Shown: positions 23,720 through 31,775 of the stretch, in pieces | How positions within the stretch are numbered: position 1 is the first letter of the stretch | Layout: the number at the start of each line of letters is the position of its first letter | Assembly (NCBI GenBank): GCA_030431715.1 | Contig: JAUIIO010000016.1 | Coordinates: 1-64,000 of the forward strand | From: a bacterium | GTDB lineage: Bacteria; Bdellovibrionota_C; UBA2361; RFPC01 | Direction of reading: 5' to 3' | DNA: 64,000 bases | Program-made: the position numbers and the translations under genes | Notes under the pieces: generated by a model | What the model saw: only the letters and a program-made list of their open reading frames with translations | Databases searched by the model: none | Told to the model about the DNA's origin: nothing

Positions 23720-25981
23720 ATGGCTGAAGCCAGTTCAAATAAAAGAAAAATATTTGATAACCGTTACGAGGTTCTTTCTCGTGTCGGGAGAGGTTCGGCC
23801 AGCGTTGTCTACAGAGCAAAACAACTCAAAAACCCAGACATTGAAGTTGCTCTTAAAGTTCTCACCGGACATAGCAAGGTAAAACCTTCTGCTGAGCTTC
23901 TACGAAAAGAAGCACTGGCCATGGTGTCTTCCAGACATCCACACGTCATTAGACTCAATGACTTTCATTCGTTAGATGACATCTGTTACCTCTCAATGGA
24001 ATACGCCAGAGAAGGCGACCTGCGGCAATACCTCAAAAAGAAAGGAGGAAAACTCTCCTATAAAAAAGCTGAGCTTTTTCTTCTACAAGCCGCAAGTGCA
24101 CTGAACTTCATACACAACAAAGCAAGAATTACTCACCGCGACATTAAACCAGAGAACATTCTTGTATTTGACGATGAGAATATAAGGATTGGTGATTTTG
24201 GAGTCGCTCTCCTAGCTGGCGAAGAGTTTTCTCTTGAGCAACTTCAAAGAGGCGTTGGAACCATGGACTACATGGCCCCTGAAGTTCTCAAAGGTGAAGC
24301 ATGTGATATGCGCTCAGATATCTATTCATTAGGGGTTACCTTCTACGAACTCATATCTGGAACGCATCCATTTGAAGGAGCAAGCCTTGCTGAAGCGATT
24401 GATATCCGAAAAGATAAGGCGACAAAAAGCCTAAAAGCTCTTCATAAAAAGATTCCTGCTTATCTTTCTGACATCATTGAAAAATGCATGAGATTCGATC
24501 CCGAGGAGAGATATCCAACAGCTGGTCAGCTCGTTAGTGCTTTTAATGCTCAAAACATCTTCCTACCAGTTCAGGGAAAAGAAGCCCCACCAAAAGAGAC
24601 GCAACCAACCCCTGCGGCAAAACCAGTTCAAAAGGATCGACAACCTGCGAAGCTCAAAAAACCTAGCGAGGGGCTCTCGCTCGGTGGGACACCTGCTGAA
24701 AAGCATAAGACGCCGCCCAAAGAAGAAAGAAAAGAGAATACTGAAAAAGCAGTAGAACAGAACTTCAAGAAGAGACAGCAAGAATCAAACGCTAAACCTC
24801 AGAAACCAGAGCGATCGGGAGAAAACACTGCGCGTACTCAAGACAAGGCGACGAAAGTGACGGAAACTCCAAAGCCTGATTCTACAAAAGTTGTACCTTT
24901 TAATCAGCCTGCTACAAAGTCACCGACAACTCCTCAAAAAACAGCGGATTCTCAATTAGAGCAGCAAAAGCCGAAAGAAGGAGGGGCAGCTCTGGCCGAT
25001 CGCATGAGAAAAATGGTCGAGGAGCATGAAAAGACAAAGTCTGAGGCTCCGGCTCAACCGATCCCACCAAAGCCGGCACCGATAACAGAAAAACCAGCTC
25101 CAAGCGAACAGGAAATAACACCTACTCCTGCAACTGAGAATAAAGAAAAACAGAACACAAGAACAACACCAACTGAGGATCAGATCAAACCTCATCCAAC
25201 AGCACAGTTTCATCCAGAGCAGATGCAAAAGAAACAACCAGCGCCGCATCCTCAGCCTAGCGCGGTGACCGGGCCATCTAAAGCTGCTCCTATTGCTCCA
25301 GTGACGCAAAACAACAGGTCGCAACCTTCACTCTCAGCTAGTCAGCAGCGATCATCAACACAGAGATCACAATCGTCTCGAAACACAACAGATTCACGTA
25401 CAAAATTCAACATCGCAATAGGGGCCATTATTGCCCTCTTACTTTTATTTCTTGCTCCAAAGCTCTTTACTGGCTCAAGCTCTGAAGAAGAACAAATCGC
25501 AAACAATCAGGTGGAGACGCAGGACACAACGACTTCGCAAACAACGCAAAGTGACGCTACGAACAAACAAGACACTGACAATACGAACCAGATTGGTACA
25601 TCGCAACAAAATACCCAGCCAGAACAAGCTCCTGTTTTTCGCCTTCCTGCTGTAAAAGCAACTACACTGGCATTCCCTCTACTTCCAGGCGGGTTGTATA
25701 TAGGCTCGCTAAACAGCAACTTTACAGGAACAGAGATACCGCTAACTATTCTTTCACTTGAATCAAGACGCGAACTTCTTGTTACCCTTGGGGTACCGGG
25801 CGCACGACCATCGCGCATCGTATTACCCGCAGATGGATCGCAAAAGAGCTTTCAGATCGCAGCGAATGGATTCATGTACGAACTCACAGCAAAAGTTTCA
25901 GAAGATACAATCGAGGGGATTTATCAAAACATTATTACAGGAGAACAGGGGACATGGCAGCTTCACCCGGTAAGATCATAA
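23720..25981 (+). CDS. Eukaryotic-type Ser/Thr protein kinase, membrane-anchored
   Basis: The kinase domain spans about residues 14-275. It has a glycine loop (VGRGSASVVYRA), catalytic Lys46 (VALKVL), HRDIKPEN (Asp141), DFG (159-161) and MDYMAPEV, so it should be active. A long Pro/Gln/Lys/Thr-rich linker (about 280-560) leads to one transmembrane helix (about 563-582). A periplasmic region of about 170 residues ends with a beta-rich part (FPLLPGGLYIGSLN...). The layout matches bacterial PknB-type receptor kinases, but the external part is not PASTA repeats. It lies between an FHA gene and two secreted-protein genes, the first of which overlaps its end by 28 nt, suggesting one signalling unit. 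Confidence 0.93.
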   Translation: MAEASSNKRKIFDNRYEVLSRVGRGSASVVYRAKQLKNPDIEVALKVLTGHSKVKPSAELLRKEALAMVSSRHPHVIRLNDFHSLDDICYLSMEYAREGDLRQYLKKKGGKLSYKKAELFLLQAASALNFIHNKARITHRDIKPENILVFDDENIRIGDFGVALLAGEEFSLEQLQRGVGTMDYMAPEVLKGEACDMRSDIYSLGVTFYELISGTHPFEGASLAEAIDIRKDKATKSLKALHKKIPAYLSDIIEKCMRFDPEERYPTAGQLVSAFNAQNIFLPVQGKEAPPKETQPTPAAKPVQKDRQPAKLKKPSEGLSLGGTPAEKHKTPPKEERKENTEKAVEQNFKKRQQESNAKPQKPERSGENTARTQDKATKVTETPKPDSTKVVPFNQPATKSPTTPQKTADSQLEQQKPKEGGAALADRMRKMVEEHEKTKSEAPAQPIPPKPAPITEKPAPSEQEITPTPATENKEKQNTRTTPTEDQIKPHPTAQFHPEQMQKKQPAPHPQPSAVTGPSKAAPIAPVTQNNRSQPSLSASQQRSSTQRSQSSRNTTDSRTKFNIAIGAIIALLLLFLAPKLFTGSSSEEEQIANNQVETQDTTTSQTTQSDATNKQDTDNTNQIGTSQQNTQPEQAPVFRLPAVKATTLAFPLLPGGLYIGSLNSNFTGTEIPLTILSLESRRELLVTLGVPGARPSRIVLPADGSQKSFQIAANGFMYELTAKVSEDTIEGIYQNIITGEQGTWQLHPVRS

Positions 25982-26514
25982 AGATGCTCGTCATCTGCGC
26001 CGCTACTGCCTTACTGGCAAACGCACCTCTGTGGGCGCAGGATCAAGACGCACCGTCTCATGAGCTCTATCACACACCGCCAGAGCTTCGCACGGCTGCC
26101 GCACCTCTAAAGCTTTCTGTATCCACCTCACCGCTTAAGAAAGGAAGTTATCGCCTTGAGGCTTTGATCATTCGTGATGGTCAGAGTTTTCCCGCCACAT
26201 TCGACAGTATTGAGAAAAACAATATAGGACGTAACGCGTACGTCTTTACCCTTGCAGCCCCCAAAAAAGTAATCCGATATAAATTCTTTCTGCGAGATGG
26301 ACAAAACAACACACTCGCGCAGAGTGAAGAGTTCACTATCGCGCGGAACTGCGAAACAGATTTTCATCCACAATTTATTAAGCCGGTCGACACCCGAGAA
26401 CAAGTTGAGCAGCTGGCAACTGAATCACTCCTGTTAGAGGCTCAGCTTGAGCAACTACACACCATATACCGCACAGCAGAAGAGCTAGAGGAGGAGGTTA
26501 ATGGAAAGAAGTAG
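25954..26514 (+). CDS. Secreted protein of the kinase operon (1)
   Basis: The 186-residue product has a signal peptide (MLVICAATALLANAPLWAQ after a short basic start). The mature part contains an Ig-like or beta-sandwich stretch (SYRLEALIIRDGQSF...YVFTLAAP), a single cysteine and a C-terminal acidic helix. I recognise no family. It overlaps the kinase stop by 28 nt and the next gene by 14 nt, so translation is coupled. It may interact with the external domain of the kinase in the periplasm; this is inference from gene order. Confidence 0.72.
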   Translation: MAASPGKIIKMLVICAATALLANAPLWAQDQDAPSHELYHTPPELRTAAAPLKLSVSTSPLKKGSYRLEALIIRDGQSFPATFDSIEKNNIGRNAYVFTLAAPKKVIRYKFFLRDGQNNTLAQSEEFTIARNCETDFHPQFIKPVDTREQVEQLATESLLLEAQLEQLHTIYRTAEELEEEVNGKK

Positions 26515-27106
26515 AATAACCTGCATAGCTTTTGCACTAGTTTTGACAATTGCTCCGACCATGGTTGGCGCAGAAACCTTTACATATAATCTACCGCAAC
26601 AAAAAGGAGTAAAGCATATCACCGCACTTCTCTTTGATGAAAAAAAGGTTGTTTCTGTAACTCCTGCGAATATACAAGGAGAAGAGACTCGTTTTTCGTA
26701 TACCTCAGCGCCGGGCGAACCAAAACTCAGTATCGCATTCGCAATTACGCCGGGAGGAGAACTGGTCACTAACGCTCTACAGAGTAGTGACGAAGTATCG
26801 AAACTCAATAGAGATCTCCCAATCTGTGAGACTAGACTTTCACTCACTCGTGAAAACTACGAGCAAGGAAAACTCTTCGCCTCTCTGATTGAATTACGAA
26901 AAAAACGAAAGCTTCATATTGAGTCTCGCATCACGAACATTCTCAAAGGAGACACGCTTAAAAAGCTACAGCGGCTAGAGAAGAACTTTGGATTCCAATA
27001 CGACACCGAGTTAAGTACTGAGTTATCACGGGATGAACTCCTACACCGCCTTGACGCGCTCTCTCACACTATCAAGCTTTATAAGACTCATAAATCTGCT
27101 CAGTAA
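26501..27106 (+). CDS. Secreted protein of the kinase operon (2)
   Basis: This 201-residue protein has a signal peptide (ITCIAFALVLTIAPTMVGA). About 80 residues of probable beta structure follow, then a charged helical C-terminal half. One cysteine is present (PICETRL). No known domain is recognised. An AGGAGG Shine-Dalgarno lies inside the previous gene, supporting the start at 26501. Its last 35 nt overlap the convergent CysH-like gene. It shares size and layout with its upstream neighbour, so the two could be distant paralogues. Confidence 0.72.
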   Translation: MERSRITCIAFALVLTIAPTMVGAETFTYNLPQQKGVKHITALLFDEKKVVSVTPANIQGEETRFSYTSAPGEPKLSIAFAITPGGELVTNALQSSDEVSKLNRDLPICETRLSLTRENYEQGKLFASLIELRKKRKLHIESRITNILKGDTLKKLQRLEKNFGFQYDTELSTELSRDELLHRLDALSHTIKLYKTHKSAQ

Positions 27107-27947
27107 TAGGGACATCCTCCTGAACTTTCCAGATACCATCACGCTTTACATAGCTTAAACCCATTTTTACCCTTCTTTCATGTAGACCACACTCTTGTTT
27201 CACTCCATTATGACGACCAGATTTCTCAAATTCGCCGTCAGTACCGGATAGGGTATCCGAACGATTTCCAACAGAAGCATACTCATCTGCTAAAGGATGT
27301 CTTATAATATCAAGAGCACTCTTTAATTGAGACAAACTTTCTGCGTCAACATCGGCTAAAGGGTAGAGCCGGGCTGGCACTTCTTCTGCCGAGTATACTG
27401 CGAGGCTCGATCGAGATGGGGACTGCTCTCTGCGGTTGCCTGCAAGCCATACAAGTGGCTCTTTTTTGCGTATATAAGCTCTTAAAGGACGGACCTTGGT
27501 CATTTCATCATATGCATCTTCAGGGAGAAGTTCAGGATTTCCTCTGAGCAACAGCTCCATATTATAACCAAGTTCCTCACCACTAAGTGCGTGCTGAATT
27601 ACGACAAGAGGTACTTCTCGTTCGTAGGTTACCGCTCGTGCATAGCTGACACTTTCCTCAAAAAGATCACCTGTATCTATCAGTACTACTGGAATATTCG
27701 CTAGGTTCGGTGACCCCCCATCACGAAGGAGCTGATTACGCACTGAAGCATAAAGAGCTATCAGCACACCGGACTGAATTCCGCCACTCGTTGTAATAAG
27801 CACCCTCTCATTGTGTTCAAGAAGACACTCCCTGATCCTCTCTTCTGGTAAAAGAGCTTTATAGTCTACGGTTTCTTGTTCTGATGGTGCCTTGAGTTCT
27901 TGCACATCAGAATGTGCGGAGACAACATGTTCTTGGTTTCTATACAT
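27072..27947 (-). CDS. PAPS/APS reductase (CysH-like) family protein
   Basis: CysH reduces adenylylated sulfate (PAPS or APS) to sulfite during sulfur assimilation. The fold signatures are present: the modified P-loop TSGGIQSGVLIAL (compare SSSFGIQAAVSL in E. coli CysH), LIDTGDLFEES, KVRPLRAYIRKKEPLVW, and near the end HPL...SVG...SGRHNGVKQECGLHE with the catalytic cysteine. The only cysteines besides it are few, and the CC pairs that bind the 4Fe-4S cluster of APS reductases are missing. ATG 27947 follows GAGGTGG closely; GTG 27953 is less likely. No other cys genes are near. The long mid-region insertion leaves some doubt about substrate. Confidence 0.75.
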   Translation of the reverse strand: MYRNQEHVVSAHSDVQELKAPSEQETVDYKALLPEERIRECLLEHNERVLITTSGGIQSGVLIALYASVRNQLLRDGGSPNLANIPVVLIDTGDLFEESVSYARAVTYEREVPLVVIQHALSGEELGYNMELLLRGNPELLPEDAYDEMTKVRPLRAYIRKKEPLVWLAGNRREQSPSRSSLAVYSAEEVPARLYPLADVDAESLSQLKSALDIIRHPLADEYASVGNRSDTLSGTDGEFEKSGRHNGVKQECGLHERRVKMGLSYVKRDGIWKVQEDVPITEQIYESYKA

Positions 27948-28216
27948 TTCCACCTCTATTTTTTAAAAGTAAAAAGAAGCACAAAGCCAGCTCGCTCTGG
28001 CAGAGAAGAAATGAGATAAAAATGTCTACTAAAATTTCCTCCTACCAGAACAGGCAGGAGTCTTGTGAACTATCTTAAAATATAATCTTAGAATAGAACC
28101 TCATCCCGCCTGAATTTCTCGTGGCACAGCAGCAACAAAAAATGAAGGCAGGTAATGATATATTCATAGACTTACGATATAGGTTTTCAACCTTCCTGTA
28201 AACTCCTGCCTCCGGC

Positions 28217-28252
28217 ATGACTCACTTTTAAAAGTAGGCTACACTTATTCCC
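28217..28252 (+). promoter_or_regulatory. Promoter adjoining start codon (leaderless candidate)
   Basis: ATGACT (28217-28222), a 17-nt spacer and TACACT (28240-28245) are followed after 7 nt by the ATG at 28253. There is no Shine-Dalgarno. If used, transcription would begin at or next to the start codon. The rest of the 27954-28252 spacer shows nothing else. Confidence 0.45.
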
Positions 28253-29251
28253 ATGCAAAGCGATCTGCAGCGAATCCATGATACCCTCACCAGCACATAC
28301 TGGTTCTGGAAATATGAAAAGAAAGAGGAATGTCCCTCGGATCTTCTGACAGCCCTCACATCTAGGCTTACTCATATCGAGCCTGCGAGCTGGGAGAAGA
28401 GACTTGCGTTTGGTGGCGTTTTCGTCAACGGCCAACTCGCGCAGGCAAACCGCCCACTCCCCTGCCCCTGCAAAGTGGAATACTACGAACCAAAGTTTTC
28501 AATTGATGAAGCCGCTTCGCTCTTCGATCCCTTCTCTTTGGAAAATATTGTTTTTGAAGATAACGATCTGATTGTTTATTTTAAACCATGCGGCATACCA
28601 ACAATTCCCAACCGCGAACAACGCTCTTACAATGTCAAGGTGTACCTAGAAGACTATCTCAAAAAACGAGTCCATATGCCCTCACGACTTGACACTTCAA
28701 CCAGCGGACTTGTTATTGCCAGCAAATCAAGTGAAATGCACCCTCGACTACAGAGACTCTTCGAACGAAGACTCATAGGTAAAACATATCTCCTCGAAGT
28801 GCCTGGAGAAGTTCCGTGGCAAAAACATACAGTGGATGCCCCCATTGGGTACAGTCCTACCCACAGAGTCTTACGGCAAATTGATAAAGAGAATGGGCAA
28901 CATGCCACTACTCACTTTACTCTCATCTCTTCTCTTGCAGAGGCTAAGGGTGCTGAAGAGACCGGCCTCACAACAATACTTGCCGCGAAACCAGTAACGG
29001 GGAGAACTCACCAGATACGGGTTCATGTTACCGCCTGCACCAACCAAGCTATTATTGGCGATAGCTTTTACAGGGGACGCCATGCTGAGGAGCTCCACTT
29101 AATGAGCTATCAACTCAGCTTCATCCACCCAATTACCTCATCAGCGCTCTGCATTTCATGCCCTGAAAAACTCTTCCCAGCGTGGCTGTCACGGCTCAAT
29201 ACTGCGAAAATAGAGCAGCTCCTCGCCACAGAATGCCCTGACTCGCTCTGA
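28253..29251 (+). CDS. RluA-family RNA pseudouridine synthase
   Basis: This 332-residue enzyme converts uridine to pseudouridine in rRNA or tRNA. A possible S4-like N-terminal part (WEKRLAFGGVFVNGQL) precedes the catalytic domain, which holds the active-site Asp in SRLDTSTSGLVIASKS (about residues 142-157). The RluA closing motifs GRTHQIRVH and IIGDSFYRG follow. The usual leading His of the HRLD motif is Ser here. The target site cannot be told. It runs 80 nt ahead of lpdA. Confidence 0.88.
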   Translation: MQSDLQRIHDTLTSTYWFWKYEKKEECPSDLLTALTSRLTHIEPASWEKRLAFGGVFVNGQLAQANRPLPCPCKVEYYEPKFSIDEAASLFDPFSLENIVFEDNDLIVYFKPCGIPTIPNREQRSYNVKVYLEDYLKKRVHMPSRLDTSTSGLVIASKSSEMHPRLQRLFERRLIGKTYLLEVPGEVPWQKHTVDAPIGYSPTHRVLRQIDKENGQHATTHFTLISSLAEAKGAEETGLTTILAAKPVTGRTHQIRVHVTACTNQAIIGDSFYRGRHAEELHLMSYQLSFIHPITSSALCISCPEKLFPAWLSRLNTAKIEQLLATECPDSL

Positions 29252-29331
29252 ACCACTTGAGGTGCTGTCAAATAGGATGTAATCATGTTATTCGAATACC
29301 TGCCAACTATCACGTGAAGGATGATAATACT

Positions 29332-30729
29332 ATGAGCACTGAACAACGCGATCTTATAGTTCTTGGATCTGGCCCCGGTGGATATATTGCTGCAATCCGC
29401 GCTTCTCAACTGGGACGTAAAGTTACCATTGTCGAGAGAGACGCTCTTGGTGGCATCTGCCTAAACTGGGGATGTATTCCTTCGAAGTCACTCCTCCGTG
29501 CCGCGCAGCTCTATCACGACATGAAACGTGCGGATCAGTTCGGCTTTGAACTTGAATCCGTAAAGGTCGATTTCCCAAAAGTGATGGACAGATCACGAGA
29601 AGTCGCGGGCAAGCTCTCAGGTGGCGTAAGCTATCTCATGAAAAAGAATAAGATCGAGGTCATTAAAGGGTTTGGCTCTCTTGATACTGGCAACCGTCTA
29701 CACGTGCGTGACGAGAACAGTAAAACTACAACTTATGCCTACAAGGATATTATCATCGCCACGGGCGCAAGAGCTCGGCCTATACCAGGTGTTGATATAG
29801 ATGGTGAGACCATCCACACTTACAGAACTATCCTTGCGAATAAGCGACTCCCACAAAAACTTCTCGTGGTTGGAGCGGGCGCAATAGGAATTGAGTTCGC
29901 GTATTTTTTCAAGACGCTCGGTGTACAGGTCACTGTGGTTGAGATGATGGACCAGATCCTCCCCGTAGAAGACACAGAAATCGCAAAAGCGCTCGAGAAA
30001 ATATTTGTCAAAGATGGCATGAATATAAGCACCGGGTCTGCAGTATCAGATATTAAAGTTGCCGGCAAAACCGTATCAGCCACCATATCTAAAGATGGAA
30101 ACGAAGAGAAATGGAGCGGTGATGCTGTTCTCGTAGCTATCGGCGTTCTCCCAAATACAGAGAATATTGGACTTGATAAGGTAGGCATAACTACGGATAG
30201 AGGGTTTCTCCCAACTTCAGAGTTCATGGAGACAAATGTGGCCCACCACTATGCGATCGGAGACATCGTTCCAGGACCACTTCTTGCTCACAAAGCAAGC
30301 CATGAAGGGATCGTAGCTGCCGAAGCGGCTTGTGGTGTTGCTCACAGTCCGATGCACTATGACAACATTCCTGGATGTACTTACTGTCAACCACAGGTAG
30401 CTTCTGTAGGACTTACTGAACAGGCATGTAAAGAAAAAGGAATTAAGTACCGAATCGGAAAAGTTCCGTTTGCCGCAATTGGAAAAGCAATAGCTATAGG
30501 CGAGCCTGACGGAATGGTTAAGGTCATTATTGATGATAGTGTTGGTGAAATCCTTGGCGTTCACATACTTCACTCGGAAGCCACAGAGCTTATCGCGGAA
30601 GCCACTCTTGCAAGAACTCACGAAGCAATTGCCGGAAGTGTGCTCGAAACGATCCACCCTCACCCAACTCTCTCAGAGTCCGTGATGGAAGCAATGGCCG
30701 CTGCGTTGGGAACCCCGCTAAACTCCTAA
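29332..30729 (+). CDS. lpdA: Dihydrolipoyl dehydrogenase (E3)
   Basis: E3 reoxidises the lipoyl groups of 2-oxo acid dehydrogenase complexes and passes electrons to NAD+. The FAD-binding LGSGPGGYIAAIRASQLG, redox disulfide GGICLNWGCIPSK, NAD-binding VVGAGAIGIEFAYFF and C-terminal interface motif with the catalytic His (TIHPHPTLSE) are all visible. ATG 29332 is chosen because GAAGG lies 12 nt upstream and the family begins here. E1, E2 and lipB follow, so this is the complex-specific E3. Confidence 0.96.
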   Translation: MSTEQRDLIVLGSGPGGYIAAIRASQLGRKVTIVERDALGGICLNWGCIPSKSLLRAAQLYHDMKRADQFGFELESVKVDFPKVMDRSREVAGKLSGGVSYLMKKNKIEVIKGFGSLDTGNRLHVRDENSKTTTYAYKDIIIATGARARPIPGVDIDGETIHTYRTILANKRLPQKLLVVGAGAIGIEFAYFFKTLGVQVTVVEMMDQILPVEDTEIAKALEKIFVKDGMNISTGSAVSDIKVAGKTVSATISKDGNEEKWSGDAVLVAIGVLPNTENIGLDKVGITTDRGFLPTSEFMETNVAHHYAIGDIVPGPLLAHKASHEGIVAAEAACGVAHSPMHYDNIPGCTYCQPQVASVGLTEQACKEKGIKYRIGKVPFAAIGKAIAIGEPDGMVKVIIDDSVGEILGVHILHSEATELIAEATLARTHEAIAGSVLETIHPHPTLSESVMEAMAAALGTPLNS

Positions 30730-30754
30730 ACAGCACCCCATACATACCGAGCCC

Positions 30755-30886
30755 CTCCGCGTTCTCCGCGTCCTCCTGTGTTATTTTAACCCTCAGGCTA
30801 TAGTAGAACTATTGGCGCAGAGCGGAGCAGCAATGTGGCATGCCGGGAAAACATAAAACACTGGAGCACGCGGAGAGCGCGGAGGA
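30755..30886. repeat. Degenerate CACGGAG-type palindromic repeat
   Basis: The left arm CTCCGCGTTCTCCGCGTCCT continues to CCTGTGTTATTTT. It pairs partly with the right arm AAAACACTGGAGCACGCGGA around 30856-30886. It is related in motif to the cores at 12239 and 55131, but the flanking sequence of the 180-nt element is absent. It probably lies in the lpdA 3' region and may terminate transcription. Confidence 0.55.
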
Positions 30887-30921
30887 GACATTTGTTGCCT
30901 GAGTGTAATTTCGTCTGTTCA

Positions 30922-30930
30922 TGTGATACT
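30922..30930 (+). promoter_or_regulatory. Extended -10 element close to lipB start
   Basis: TGTGATACT contains an extended -10 (TGn then GATACT, 30925-30930) 8 nt before the lipB ATG at 30939. No good -35 is seen. This again fits a nearly leaderless transcript. Confidence 0.35.
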
Positions 30931-30938
30931 GTCAGGTT

Positions 30939-31775
30939 ATGTCTGAATCTGAAATTACGGTGTACACATATCCTGAGCTTACTCGGTACGAACAGGTCTG
31001 GGACTTTCAGAGAGAGCTTCAGCGTGCTCTTATAAACGGTGACACCAGCGATAGCATTATCCTCACAGAACACCACCCGGTCATTACCGTTGGTAAAAGC
31101 GGAAGTTCGAGCAATGTCATCGCCCCACCGTCAACATTACACAAAAAGAGTGTTAACGTTTTAGAAGTTGAGCGCGGGGGAGACGTAACCTACCACGGCC
31201 CTGGACAACTTGTTGCGTATCCAATCTTAGATCTCCGAAAGAAAAAAAGAGATGTCAACTGGTACTTGCGATCTTTAGAAGAAATTATTCTTCGAACACT
31301 TTCAAACTACAACGTTCAAGGCATGAGAATAAAAGGAAAAACTGGCGTGTGGACGGCGCAAGATGATCATGATACAAAATCTGCTAAGATAGCTTCAATC
31401 GGAGTCAGACTATCGAGATGGTGTACCTTACACGGGTTTTCCATTAACGTATTAGAGAATGATACGCGTTTTTCACTTCGTGATGGTTTTTCGCTCATAA
31501 ACCCTTGTGGATTTACTGACATTCAGGTCTCATCTTTATCAGAAGGTTCTAGAAATAAAGGACTGCAGGTAGAAGAAGTTCAGAAAACTCTCCTGCGGCA
31601 CTTTGGCGACATTTTTGGCTACAGGAGTTTCGTTTATGGCGAGAGCAGCGGTACAGAAGAAACCGGTAAAGAAGAGCAGTTCAAAAAAGAGAAAGACTGC
31701 GACAAAGAAGGCCAACAGCAAAAGCGTCACCCGGAAGAAAAAGGCACCCACGAAAAAGAAATCGCCTTCTCGTAA
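30939..31775 (+). CDS. lipB: Lipoyl(octanoyl) transferase
   Basis: LipB moves octanoate from acyl carrier protein to lipoyl domains, here presumably the E2 encoded two genes on. Motifs RGGDVTYHGPGQLVAYP, KIASIGVRLSRWCTLHGFSINV (catalytic Lys) and NPCGF (catalytic Cys) are present within the first 200 residues. The normal protein would end near residue 230. The last 45 residues are a highly charged Glu/Lys/Gln tail read through the Lys-rich 5' end of the E1 gene in another frame, a 140-nt overlap. The tail is probably non-functional. Confidence 0.94.
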   Translation: MSESEITVYTYPELTRYEQVWDFQRELQRALINGDTSDSIILTEHHPVITVGKSGSSSNVIAPPSTLHKKSVNVLEVERGGDVTYHGPGQLVAYPILDLRKKKRDVNWYLRSLEEIILRTLSNYNVQGMRIKGKTGVWTAQDDHDTKSAKIASIGVRLSRWCTLHGFSINVLENDTRFSLRDGFSLINPCGFTDIQVSSLSEGSRNKGLQVEEVQKTLLRHFGDIFGYRSFVYGESSGTEETGKEEQFKKEKDCDKEGQQQKRHPEEKGTHEKEIAFS

